A DNA stretch of 6,451 bases from an uncultured bacterium (lineage in GTDB: Bacteria; Cyanobacteriota; Vampirovibrionia; Gastranaerophilales; Gastranaerophilaceae). Of the stretch, positions 1 through 6,451 are shown one piece after another. The stretch lies in contig USOK01000092.1 in the NCBI GenBank assembly GCA_900556295.1, positions 1-6,451 of the forward strand. Direction: 5' to 3'. The stretch's first letter is position 1; each line of letters begins with the position of its first letter. A program made the translations under genes and the position numbers. Below the pieces are notes generated by a model. The model saw only the letters and a program-made list of their open reading frames with translations. It had not been told where the DNA came from and ran no database searches.

Positions 1-93
1 AAGAATGACGAGAATTGCAACTATTTAACGAAACAACTAAACCTAAACTGTCACTTCGGACTACGATCCGGAGGCTATCAAATAGACAATTAA
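1..93 (+). CDS. C-terminal end of an unidentified plus-strand gene (partial)
   Basis: The first plus-strand frame is open from the window edge for 30 codons and stops at TAA (91-93); the other two plus frames stop early. The peptide ends in HFGLRSGGYQIDN and contains two cysteines. The stop lies just before a hairpin terminator that has a T tract on the plus strand as well, which is what a convergent gene end would look like. I do not recognise the family, and 30 codons are too few to assign a function. The main support is the position of the stop relative to the terminator, so this remains a tentative call. The alternative is simple non-coding sequence that happens to be open. Confidence 0.45.
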   Translation, partial: KNDENCNYLTKQLNLNCHFGLRSGGYQIDN

Positions 94-94
94 C

Positions 95-125
95 AAAAAA
101 GACGAAGGTAAACCTTCGTCTTTTT
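95..125. terminator. Bidirectional intrinsic terminator
   Basis: A perfect 8-bp stem (GACGAAGG, 101-108, with CCTTCGTC, 113-120) closes a TAAA tetraloop. It is flanked by six A (95-100) on the left and five T (121-125) on the right, so A-T pairs can lengthen the stem to 13 bp. On the minus strand the run of A becomes a T6 tract after the stem, ending the isomerase transcript 23 bases past its stop codon. On the plus strand the T5 tract can end the convergent partial gene. Confidence 0.92.
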
Positions 126-148
126 CCTGAATTCATTTAAACTCAAGC

Positions 149-1297
149 TTATTTTTTCTTAGCTTCTGATTCTGCTTTTACTTTTTTTGCAGTTTCACCG
201 CTATTTTTTACTGCGTCTTGAACACCTTTTTGAATATTTTCAGGGTTATAAGCTGGGTTTACATATTCAATTTTTGCGCTCTTCTTCAATGATTCTGTTA
301 ATTTATCAATTAGTTCAATTTGCTTTTGGTTTTCCAAGTAAGCCTTGATATTAGCTTTAACTTTTTCAAACGGATCTTGACCAGCTGCAGATCTGTCTGT
401 AACCATAATTATGTGATAACCGAATTGAGTTTTTACAGGTTTGTCAGAAATTGTATTCGGGCGCATTGAAAAAGCTGCTTTAGAAAATTCTGGAACCATT
501 TCTTTTGCTGCAAAGAAACCTAAATCTCCACCTTTGTTAGCTGTTGCAGTATCTTCTGAATTTTCTTTTGCTAGTTTAGCAAACTGAGTTGGATCTTTTT
601 TAGCTTCTGCCAAAAGCTGGTTAGCTTTAGCTTCTTTTGCTTGAATTTCTTCATTGACTTTAGCTTTTACTGTAGCTTCATCCATGTTTTTGTTGTTAGG
701 ATCTGACTTAATTACTTCTTCAATTTCTTTTGGGTTTACAGTAATTAAAATGTGAGAAGCTCTAACTTTGTCAGGATGTTTAAACTTGTTAATATTTTCG
801 TTGTAGAATTTTTTAGCTTCAGCATCAGAAACACTTGATGATCCTAATTCTGTAGCCAATTTTCTCATTTTAACTTCTTCTTTCAAATCTTTTTTGAATT
901 GAGAATTTGAAATTCCGTTTTGTTTCAACAATGCGTCAAGTTGTTCTTTAGAGCCAACTTTGTCAATAATATCTTTTACAGCATCATCCACATCTTTGTT
1001 TGTAACAGTAATTCCACGTTTTTCAATTTCTTGATTTAGAAGAGATTTAACAATCAATTCATTTACAACCCTGTCTTTAATCAACAAATACAAAAAGCTG
1101 TTTTTATCATCTTTTACGTCAATACCAAGAGCTTTTGCGATACCATTTCCAGCTTGTTTATCAAACTCTGCATCAAATTGACCTTGTGTAATATTTTGAT
1201 CATTAACTTTGATAATAGCTTCGCCTGATTTCAACCCACATCCGGCAAATAACATTGCTGATACAGCAAGTGTTGTCAGTAATTTTTTCCCTCTCAT
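149..1297 (-). CDS. Parvulin-type peptidyl-prolyl cis-trans isomerase lipoprotein (SurA/PrsA-like)
   Basis: This is a predicted exported foldase of 382 residues that would isomerise Xaa-Pro bonds and chaperone secreted or outer-membrane proteins. Residues 1-20 form a lipoprotein signal: Lys/Arg at 3-5, a hydrophobic core, and the lipobox LFAGC with the lipidated Cys at 20. Residues about 25-165 match the SurA_N-like helical chaperone segment, opening with AIIKVNDQNIT. The parvulin domain spans about 178-302, with ASHILI (His182), GGDLGFF (256-262) and FGYHIIMV (His295). The stretch between HILI and FAKLAKENS is longer than in typical PrsA and is rich in charged residues. The tail (about 350-382) is Lys-rich and lacks a second parvulin domain. 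The ATG is chosen because AAGGAG sits five bases upstream. The gene follows mfd by 31 bases and is closed by a strong terminator. PrsA-like versus SurA-like naming is open, so no symbol is given. Confidence 0.93.
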   Translation of the reverse strand: MRGKKLLTTLAVSAMLFAGCGLKSGEAIIKVNDQNITQGQFDAEFDKQAGNGIAKALGIDVKDDKNSFLYLLIKDRVVNELIVKSLLNQEIEKRGITVTNKDVDDAVKDIIDKVGSKEQLDALLKQNGISNSQFKKDLKEEVKMRKLATELGSSSVSDAEAKKFYNENINKFKHPDKVRASHILITVNPKEIEEVIKSDPNNKNMDEATVKAKVNEEIQAKEAKANQLLAEAKKDPTQFAKLAKENSEDTATANKGGDLGFFAAKEMVPEFSKAAFSMRPNTISDKPVKTQFGYHIIMVTDRSAAGQDPFEKVKANIKAYLENQKQIELIDKLTESLKKSAKIEYVNPAYNPENIQKGVQDAVKNSGETAKKVKAESEAKKK

Positions 1298-1302
1298 AAT
1301 GT

Positions 1303-1308
1303 CTCCTT
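1303..1308 (-). promoter_or_regulatory. Ribosome-binding site of the isomerase gene
   Basis: The minus strand reads AAGGAG, then five bases, then ATG (1297-1295). It supports the chosen start and lies in the 31-base gap after the mfd stop, in keeping with cotranscription. I see no convincing promoter in that gap. Confidence 0.85.
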
Positions 1309-1328
1309 ATTATTATGTATTTACTGGA

Positions 1329-4300
1329 TTAGACAAATTCATTACGTGTCTTGTTTATATAATAGAACAAATCTATCAAAATGTTAAATACTTCATTAAA
1401 ATTCATGTATTTATTATTTAATAATAGTATAGATTGCCCCTCTGCACAAGCTTTTGGTGCAATTGTAAATTTTATACGTTTCAAAATTTCTGACGGCAAA
1501 GTTTTCTGAATCATTTTCCACTCAGGTTGAGAATATGGCGTATAAATTCTTATATTATCCTCTGTTTCACGAATTAGGGAAATTCTAACATCTGTTGCAG
1601 CAAGTCTGATTCTGATTAATTTAATCAAGTTTTCTACACTTTCAGGCGGCTTTGCAAACCTGTCTTTCCACTCTTCTGTAATATAATCCAGTTCAACATC
1701 AGATTTTACATCCGCCAAACGTTTATACTCAATCATTTTTTGCTCGGCAGAACCAACCCACTCATCAGGAATAAACGCCGTAACATTTATATCCACAATT
1801 GTTGGTTCTGTTTTTTGAACAGCTTGACCTTGAAGCTCCTGAACAGTTTCTTCCAAAAGCTGACAATACGTATCAAATCCGACATTCACCATGTGCCCAT
1901 GTTGCTTTGTGCCGAGAATATTTCCGACCCCTCGAATTTCAACATCACGCATTGCAATTTGATAACCACTGCCGAGTGTCGTAAATTCTTTTATCGCCTT
2001 TAATCTTTGAACCGCATCACGAGTAATTTCTTTTGATTTTGTATAAAAACAGTAACAATAAGCCTGTCTTTGTGAACGTCCGACACGACCTCTGAGTTGA
2101 TAAAGTTGTGCAAGTCCAAATTTGTCGGCATTATGAATAATCATAGTATTTGCGTTTGGAATATCGATACCGTTTTCAATAATTGTAGTCGCCAATAGCA
2201 CGTCATACTCATGGTTTGCAAAATCGATAATAATTTTTTCAAGCTCTTTTTCATTCATCTGCCCATGTCCGATTGCGATACGCGCATTCGGCACAAGTTT
2301 TTGGAGCTGAAACTTAAACTCATCAATAGTTTCTACCCTGTTATAAAGGTAAAAAACTTGTCCCTCTCTATCAAGCTCATGAGTAATCGCGTTTTTCACC
2401 ATATTTTCATTCCACTCACCGACAAAAGTCTTAATCGGAAGCCTGTTTTTCGGCGGAGTGTTGATTATAGACATATCTTTAATTCCGGAAAGCGACATAT
2501 AAAGCGTTCTCGGAATTGGAGTGGCTGACATCGTAATAATATCAATGTTTTCGCGTAAAGATTTTAGTTTTTCCTTATGACGAACCCCAAATCTGTGCTC
2601 CTCATCAATTACAACGAGTCCCAAATCCTTAAACACAATACCTTCTTGCAAAAGTCTGTGTGTTCCGACAACCACGTCACACTCCCCTGTTGCAAGATGT
2701 TTAATCGTTTCTTTTTGCTCTTTTGAAGTTCTGAAACGTGACAAAAGTTCAACCTGAACCCCAAACGGCTTAAACCTTTCAGAAATCGTCTGATAATGTT
2801 GGAACGCCAAAATAGTTGTCGGAACTACGACTGCAACCTGCTTCCCGGAAGTTACAGCCTTAAAAATTCCACGCATAGCAACTTCTGTCTTACCAAACCC
2901 GACATCACCGCAAATAAGCCTATCCATCGGCTGTTCACTTTCCATATCGGCCTTAACATCGTTTATCGCCTTCATCTGATCAGGAGTTTCCGTGTATTCA
3001 AACGCTTCTTCCATCTCAACTTGCCAATTTGTGTCAGGCAAAAACTGAATTCCATGTTGCATTTTACGTTTTGCATAAAGTCGCAAAAGATCATACGCAA
3101 CTTGTTCAACCTCTTTTTTGACACGGGTTTTGGTATTTTCCCAATCTTTTCCGCCCATTCGAGAAAGTTTCGGTTTTATTGCGCCGGATCCTCGATAGCG
3201 CACAAGCAAGTTAATCTGCTCAGCCGGAATATGCAACCTGTCTTTGTTTGCGTATTCAATAGTCAAATAATCTTTGAGCTGTCCGTCAATTTCCTGTTGC
3301 GAAAGCCCTTTATAAATTCCGACACCATGAATACTATGAACAACGTATTCTCCCTCTTTTATGTCGTTAATATTTTCGATATATTCAGGTTTTTCCTTGT
3401 AATAAGAACGTTTTTGCGAAGTAATTTCCTTGTTTCGCTTATTGAAAAGTTCTCTATCGGTAAGGATTATAGTCCCAAAATCCTCTAAAACCGCACCGTG
3501 TGAAGAAATACTTTCGTTATACTCAACATCAAAAATATCACGCTCAGCAAGAATTTCTTTAACACGTTCAGGATAGTCAGTGGCGATGATAATTCTCCAC
3601 CCCTCACGATTGCTGGACTGAAAAGTTGGTGAGGGGTTCAATCCAACTTCATTTTTATATTTTCTTATAAACTCTGCGATATGATCCAGATTAGCCTCAA
3701 AGCTTTGAATAGTCTGAGTATTGAACTCGACAATTTCGTCCATTTCACTGTCTATAAAATTATTCAGCCCGATTTTCACAAACCCGGCAATTTTTTGAAT
3801 AAATTCCTCGAAAGTTACATGATTTCGACCTTCCAACGGCTCATTCAAATTAAGTTTTAAGTTTTCTTGAAGTTGTTCTTCAAAATTCTTATCCAAAAAC
3901 TCGTATTTTGCATAAAGTTCAGATGTTTCGTCCAAAACTAAAACATAATCATCAAAATAATCCAAAACCGTAACTAAATCGTTATTAAAATAATTTTGGT
4001 AAACCTCAATTCCTTCGAAATAACCTTTTTCATCTCCCTCATCTTTTGGAGCTAATTTTTGCCATAAATCATCAGCCACTTTTTCCAAAGTAAACTTATA
4101 CATCGGCAAAATCTCAGTCGACTTCAATTTTTCAATAGACTTTTGTGTTTCATTGTTAAAGTATCTGATATCAACAATTTCATCGCCCCAAAGTTCTATT
4201 CTCACAGGGTGTTTGTCGAGCGAATAAAAATCTACAATATCGCCTCTTATACTGAATTCCCCGATATCAGAAACCATTGTAGAGTGCTTGTAACCAAGGT

Positions 4301-4754
4301 TTACAAACTTTTGTGCTAAGTCTTTTGTGTCGATTTCGTCGCCGATTTTTATATTTGTAGAATTATTTTTGTAGAAACTTTTGGTCGGAAACTTTTCCAA
4401 CAACGCCTTTACAGGCGCAATTACAATATCCGGTTTTTCCGTCAAAACTCTATATTGTTCTGCGTAATCATACCTGTTCGGCGAAACTGTTTCGTACATA
4501 GAAATATTTTGGAACGGTAAAAGTTCAGATTTCACACCGAACGCTTTTTCTAAATCATTTTGATAACGCAATGCATTTTGCTCATTTGATGTCACAAACA
4601 GAATTTTTTTGTCGGTTATTTTTCTGATTTTTGTAACAAGCAAAAGTCGCAAAATCGTTGTCAAACCGGTTATTGCAAACGAAAATTTCTTTGCTAAATA
4701 ATTTTCAAACAAAGCATAATTTTCATTATTTTCAGGTACGTTGATTTTGAACAT
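1329..4754 (-). CDS. mfd: Transcription-repair coupling factor Mfd
   Basis: Mfd is a DNA translocase that pushes stalled RNA polymerase off DNA and hands the lesion to UvrA for nucleotide excision repair. The 1141-residue length matches the family (E. coli 1148). Domains in order: a UvrB-like N-terminal module (about 1-350) whose nucleotide loop TGLTTILR lacks the GKT of a working Walker A, as usual in Mfd; the UvrA-contact region around SIRGDIVDFY (168-177); a linker domain; the CarD-like RNA-polymerase-interacting domain (about 465-525, HGVGIYKGL to LHIPAEQINLL). The motor follows, with Walker A GDVGFGKTE (616-624), DEEH box (717-720), SATPIPRTL (743-751), TTIIENGIDIPN (856-867) and QLRGRVGR (886-893). 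RGVGNILGTKQHGH (941-954) leads into the C-terminal TRCF domain (about 985-1085). All motor motifs are intact. The ATG fits the family N-terminus, but no Shine-Dalgarno precedes it; instead a repeat-built hairpin ends nine bases upstream. Confidence 0.98.
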   Translation of the reverse strand: MFKINVPENNENYALFENYLAKKFSFAITGLTTILRLLLVTKIRKITDKKILFVTSNEQNALRYQNDLEKAFGVKSELLPFQNISMYETVSPNRYDYAEQYRVLTEKPDIVIAPVKALLEKFPTKSFYKNNSTNIKIGDEIDTKDLAQKFVNLGYKHSTMVSDIGEFSIRGDIVDFYSLDKHPVRIELWGDEIVDIRYFNNETQKSIEKLKSTEILPMYKFTLEKVADDLWQKLAPKDEGDEKGYFEGIEVYQNYFNNDLVTVLDYFDDYVLVLDETSELYAKYEFLDKNFEEQLQENLKLNLNEPLEGRNHVTFEEFIQKIAGFVKIGLNNFIDSEMDEIVEFNTQTIQSFEANLDHIAEFIRKYKNEVGLNPSPTFQSSNREGWRIIIATDYPERVKEILAERDIFDVEYNESISSHGAVLEDFGTIILTDRELFNKRNKEITSQKRSYYKEKPEYIENINDIKEGEYVVHSIHGVGIYKGLSQQEIDGQLKDYLTIEYANKDRLHIPAEQINLLVRYRGSGAIKPKLSRMGGKDWENTKTRVKKEVEQVAYDLLRLYAKRKMQHGIQFLPDTNWQVEMEEAFEYTETPDQMKAINDVKADMESEQPMDRLICGDVGFGKTEVAMRGIFKAVTSGKQVAVVVPTTILAFQHYQTISERFKPFGVQVELLSRFRTSKEQKETIKHLATGECDVVVGTHRLLQEGIVFKDLGLVVIDEEHRFGVRHKEKLKSLRENIDIITMSATPIPRTLYMSLSGIKDMSIINTPPKNRLPIKTFVGEWNENMVKNAITHELDREGQVFYLYNRVETIDEFKFQLQKLVPNARIAIGHGQMNEKELEKIIIDFANHEYDVLLATTIIENGIDIPNANTMIIHNADKFGLAQLYQLRGRVGRSQRQAYCYCFYTKSKEITRDAVQRLKAIKEFTTLGSGYQIAMRDVEIRGVGNILGTKQHGHMVNVGFDTYCQLLEETVQELQGQAVQKTEPTIVDINVTAFIPDEWVGSAEQKMIEYKRLADVKSDVELDYITEEWKDRFAKPPESVENLIKLIRIRLAATDVRISLIRETEDNIRIYTPYSQPEWKMIQKTLPSEILKRIKFTIAPKACAEGQSILLLNNKYMNFNEVFNILIDLFYYINKTRNEFV

Positions 4755-4763
4755 AAGATTTAG

Positions 4764-4791
4764 GTGAGTAGTGAATGGTGAATAGTGAATG
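4764..4791 (+). repeat. Four tandem heptamers GTGARTR, left arm of inverted repeat
   Basis: Four 7-base units lie head to tail without spacers: GTGAGTA (4764-4770), GTGAATG (4771-4777), GTGAATA (4778-4784) and GTGAATG (4785-4791). The first unit begins ten bases from the mfd start codon. The array faces an inverted set of four units at 4849-4876. Seven-base tandem repeats in intergenic DNA recall the short tandemly repeated repetitive (STRR) sequences known from cyanobacteria, but I cannot say that this unit belongs to a named STRR family. Confidence 0.9.
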
Positions 4792-4848
4792 GTTCATTTA
4801 AGTCTAAACATCAAAAAGATTGTTTAAATTTATGCTTCCGTAATAGCC

Positions 4849-4876
4849 TACTCACCACTCACAATTCACTATTCAC
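4849..4876 (-). repeat. Four tandem heptamers GTGARTD, inverted right arm
   Basis: Read on the minus strand, the units are GTGAATA (4876-4870), GTGAATT (4869-4863), GTGAGTG (4862-4856) and GTGAGTA (4855-4849). They begin three bases after the stop codon of the 113-residue gene. The 13 bases at 4864-4876 are the exact inverse complement of 4778-4790 in the left arm, and 4848-4856 is the exact inverse complement of 4763-4771, so the arms can pair in more than one register. Confidence 0.9.
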
Positions 4877-4879
4877 GAA

Positions 4880-5221
4880 TTATTTATCATTCCCATTCGG
4901 ACTAACATATTCAATACCCATTTCTTTAAGCGTTCTGATAAAGTTTTGGGCACAAATTTTCTGGGCTTCTGGTGGTACAATCCTCAAAATTTCTACTGTT
5001 TTTGAAATCACTGGATCTTTATCGTACCAACGATTGTTTGCATTAACGGGTTTGACCATTGCATAGAACTTATCTATTGTTTCTTTGGAAACTTTTTCTT
5101 CTATTTTTTGCAAAAAAACCTCAGCCTGAGCTCTAAGTTCAGTCTGATAATTTTTCAAAAGTTCAATTACCTCTAACAATAGTGGATCATGATCATACCA
5201 GCGTTTATATGCAGGTGACAT
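4880..5221 (-). CDS. Uncharacterised 113-residue protein with duplicated RWYDxDP unit
   Basis: I do not recognise a named family. The protein is soluble-looking, with no signal peptide or membrane segment. It is an internal duplication: unit 1 opens with RWYDHDP (residues 7-13, bases 5183-5203) and unit 2 with RWYDKDP (64-70, bases 5012-5032), 57 residues apart. After each motif comes amphipathic sequence likely to be helical (VIELLKNY, TVEILRIV), then a second helix-like stretch ending FLQKIEE in unit 1 and FIRTLKE in unit 2; one single-residue gap aligns the two. The start is well supported: GGAGGG lies nine bases upstream of an ATG that overlaps the murA stop codon (TAATG), so its translation is probably coupled to murA. 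The heptamer hairpin begins three bases after its stop. Position suggests a housekeeping partner of the cell-wall or repair genes, but no function can be assigned. Confidence 0.88.
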   Translation of the reverse strand: MSPAYKRWYDHDPLLLEVIELLKNYQTELRAQAEVFLQKIEEKVSKETIDKFYAMVKPVNANNRWYDKDPVISKTVEILRIVPPEAQKICAQNFIRTLKEMGIEYVSPNGNDK

Positions 5222-6450
5222 TACAGTAAGCCCTCCGTTATTTTTGGCTCAACAGTAGAAGGAGTAATAACGGCATCATCTCTTCTCTCTATTTTGCCTC
5301 CTAACAATCTTAGCTTATTTTCAAAATTTTCGTATCCTCTATCTATATGATGTAGATTTTCGATTGTAGAATTTCCATCTGCCATCAACGCAGCAACAAC
5401 CAAAGAAGCTCCGGCTCTCAAATCACTTGCCGCAAGAGTTGCACCTGTCAGTTTTTTTACGCCTTTGATAATTGCGTGATTTCTGTCTTGGTGAATATCA
5501 GCACCCATCCTACGAAGTTCAGGAACTTGCATAAATCTGTTTTCGTACAAGCTCTCCGTAATAATTCCAACACCGTTTGCAGTAGTCAAAAGAGTCATTG
5601 CCATTGACTGTAAGTCTGTTGGGAACCCAGGATATGGCTGAGTAATAAAGTTGATTGAGTTCAATCTGTTTTTACAAGAAACTTCCAAAACATTCGGGTC
5701 AACAAGCTTAATATTAGCACCCATTTTCAACAATTTGTCTGTAAAAAATGTCAAATGGGCAGGAAAAACATTTCTGATAATCGCTTTACCTTTAGTTGCA
5801 ATAATTGCGGACATAAATGTTCCAGCTTCAATTCTATCAGGAATAGTTGTGTATTCTATTGGGTGTAAGTCTCCCTGTTTTACTCCATTAATAACAATTT
5901 CTGATGTACCTGCACCATTGACGTCAGCACCCATTGTGTTCAAAAAGTTTGCCAAATCAACGATTTCTGGTTCTTGTGCTGCGTTTTGAATTCTTGTAGA
6001 ACCTTCTGCCAAGATAGATGCAAGCATTAGGTTTTCAGTCGCACCAACTGATGGAATATCAAGGTAGATATCTGTTCCCACAAGTTTTGGAACTTTTGCG
6101 TGAACATATCCGTTTTCAATTTTAATTTTAGCACCTAATGCTTCTAAACCTCTGATATGGAAGTCAACTCGACGTTCTCCGATTGCACAACCGCCAGGCA
6201 TTGCAACAATTGCTTCCCTACAACGTGAAACCAATGCCCCAAGAACGATAAATGATGCTCTCATTTTGCTAACAAGTTCGTATTTTGCAGTAATACTTGT
6301 CAAATTTGTTGCATCAATTGTTACGGATTTTTCTTTTTTATCATAATGGGTAACTGCACCCAATTGCGCAATTACGCTCAACATAATCTCTACGTCCGTT
6401 AAATCCGGAACATTATAAATCTTTGTTTCACCTTTAGCCAATAACGCAGC
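5221..6450 (-). CDS. murA: UDP-N-acetylglucosamine 1-carboxyvinyltransferase MurA (5' end missing)
   Basis: MurA transfers enolpyruvate from phosphoenolpyruvate to UDP-GlcNAc, the first committed step of peptidoglycan synthesis, in the cytoplasm. The frame runs off the window edge. Its first complete codons read AALLAKGETKIYNVPDL, matching E. coli MurA from about residue 31, so roughly 30 residues are missing, including the conserved Lys-Asn pair (E. coli 22-23). Counting from the Leu codon at 6441, the catalytic loop MPGGCAIGERRVDFHI carries Cys85 (E. coli Cys115), PGFPTD carries Asp276 (Asp305) and HHIDRGYE carries Arg368 (Arg397). A Cys rather than Asp in the loop predicts fosfomycin sensitivity of the enzyme. 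SVGATEN and QEPEIVDLANFL are also typical. The C-terminus runs about 20 residues past the E. coli end. A TTG at 6441 is an internal Leu codon, not the start. The stop overlaps the next gene. Confidence 0.97.
   Translation of the reverse strand, partial: AALLAKGETKIYNVPDLTDVEIMLSVIAQLGAVTHYDKKEKSVTIDATNLTSITAKYELVSKMRASFIVLGALVSRCREAIVAMPGGCAIGERRVDFHIRGLEALGAKIKIENGYVHAKVPKLVGTDIYLDIPSVGATENLMLASILAEGSTRIQNAAQEPEIVDLANFLNTMGADVNGAGTSEIVINGVKQGDLHPIEYTTIPDRIEAGTFMSAIIATKGKAIIRNVFPAHLTFFTDKLLKMGANIKLVDPNVLEVSCKNRLNSINFITQPYPGFPTDLQSMAMTLLTTANGVGIITESLYENRFMQVPELRRMGADIHQDRNHAIIKGVKKLTGATLAASDLRAGASLVVAALMADGNSTIENLHHIDRGYENFENKLRLLGGKIERRDDAVITPSTVEPKITEGLL
5231..5236 (-). promoter_or_regulatory. 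Ribosome-binding site inside the end of murA
   Basis: The minus strand reads GGAGGG, nine bases before the ATG of the 113-residue gene. It lies within the last codons of murA (the Glu-Gly codons before the final Leu-Leu). Together with the TAATG overlap it decides the start of the small gene and indicates translational coupling. Confidence 0.88.
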
Positions 6451-6451
6451 C

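Larger units (their letters stand above)
4764..4876 (-). promoter_or_regulatory. Long hairpin in the mfd leader, built from heptamer arms
   Basis: In the minus-strand transcript the two heptamer arrays can pair over 28 positions. I count 22 Watson-Crick pairs, three G-U pairs and three mismatches, all falling at the variable positions 5 and 7 of the units. The 57-base interior holds a second small hairpin (4805-4826: five pairs, one bulged base, three pairs, five-base loop). The stem ends nine bases before the mfd ATG, where a ribosome would bind, so translational control is possible. No T tract follows, so it is not an ordinary intrinsic terminator. RNA stabilisation at the end of the upstream gene or a mobile palindromic repeat are alternatives. 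The structure is seen in the sequence; the regulatory role is inference. Confidence 0.5.

Noticed and set aside
54..73. Hairpin CTTCGGA / TCCGGAG near the left edge, possibly a terminator or part of a tRNA arm
   Set aside because: There is no T tract after it, no CCA end and no cloverleaf around it; it lies inside the open partial frame and is probably incidental.
2796..3488. 230-codon open frame on the plus strand
   Set aside because: It lies wholly opposite mfd, across the RNA-polymerase-interacting domain and the Walker A region. Its product is Phe-, Asn- and Ser-rich with no domain feature, as expected for an antisense shadow.
4792..4848. Promoter for mfd within the interior of the inverted repeat
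   Set aside because: On the minus strand a TTGATG can be picked out, but no good -10 box lies at a suitable distance. In sequence this AT-rich, such weak matches are expected by chance.
4764..4876. CRISPR array or insertion-sequence ends
   Set aside because: The units are seven bases, contiguous and without spacers, so they are not CRISPR. There is no transposase frame and no clear target-site duplication, so an insertion sequence is not supported.
4785..5066. 93-codon open frame on the plus strand
   Set aside because: It starts in the heptamer array, translates the repeat arms, and then runs antisense to the 113-residue gene. No ribosome site or protein signature supports it.
5651..5989. 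112-codon open frame on the plus strand
   Set aside because: It is antisense to conserved murA sequence and has no recognisable domain.
6439..6441. TTG as the murA start codon
   Set aside because: The frame stays open to the window edge and the upstream residues Ala-Ala-Leu match the MurA family, so this TTG is an internal Leu codon of a truncated gene.

Overview
The window is AT-rich bacterial chromosome read with the standard code. It holds one minus-strand gene block, transcribed from the high-coordinate end to the low-coordinate end: murA (5'-truncated by the window edge), a 113-residue uncharacterised protein, mfd, and a parvulin-type peptidyl-prolyl isomerase lipoprotein. The block ends at a strong hairpin terminator. 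At the far left, 31 codons open on the plus strand look like the tail of a convergent gene that shares this terminator. No mobile element, CRISPR array, tRNA or rRNA is visible.

Layout on the minus strand. (1) murA, 6450 to 5221, has the catalytic Cys loop, the FPTD aspartate and the HIDRGY arginine; about 30 N-terminal residues lie outside the window. (2) The stop codon of murA overlaps the ATG of the 113-residue gene by one base, and a GGAGGG ribosome-binding site lies inside the end of murA. The small protein is an internal duplication: two units each open with Arg-Trp-Tyr-Asp-x-Asp-Pro. (3) A 125-base gap before mfd carries four tandem heptamers (GTGARTR) facing four inverted copies, around a smaller internal hairpin. 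The mfd leader can therefore fold into one long stem that ends nine bases before the start codon. (4) mfd is full length (1141 aa) with all expected domains. (5) After 31 bases, with an AAGGAG site, comes the 382-residue lipoprotein isomerase. (6) A perfect GC-rich hairpin with A and T tracts closes the block.

Organism. AT-rich sequence, a lipoprotein SurA/PrsA-like foldase, a Cys-type MurA and heptameric intergenic repeats would fit a gut-associated non-photosynthetic relative of Cyanobacteria (Gastranaerophilales/Melainabacteria). This is an impression from protein style, not a demonstrated assignment; other low-GC lineages cannot be excluded.

How the genes relate. MurA makes the first committed precursor of peptidoglycan, Mfd removes stalled RNA polymerase and recruits nucleotide excision repair, and the isomerase helps exported proteins fold. 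They share no pathway. The close packing suggests a housekeeping operon, with possible separate control of mfd by the repeat-built hairpin. The least explained items are the duplicated RWYDxDP protein and the heptamer inverted repeat.
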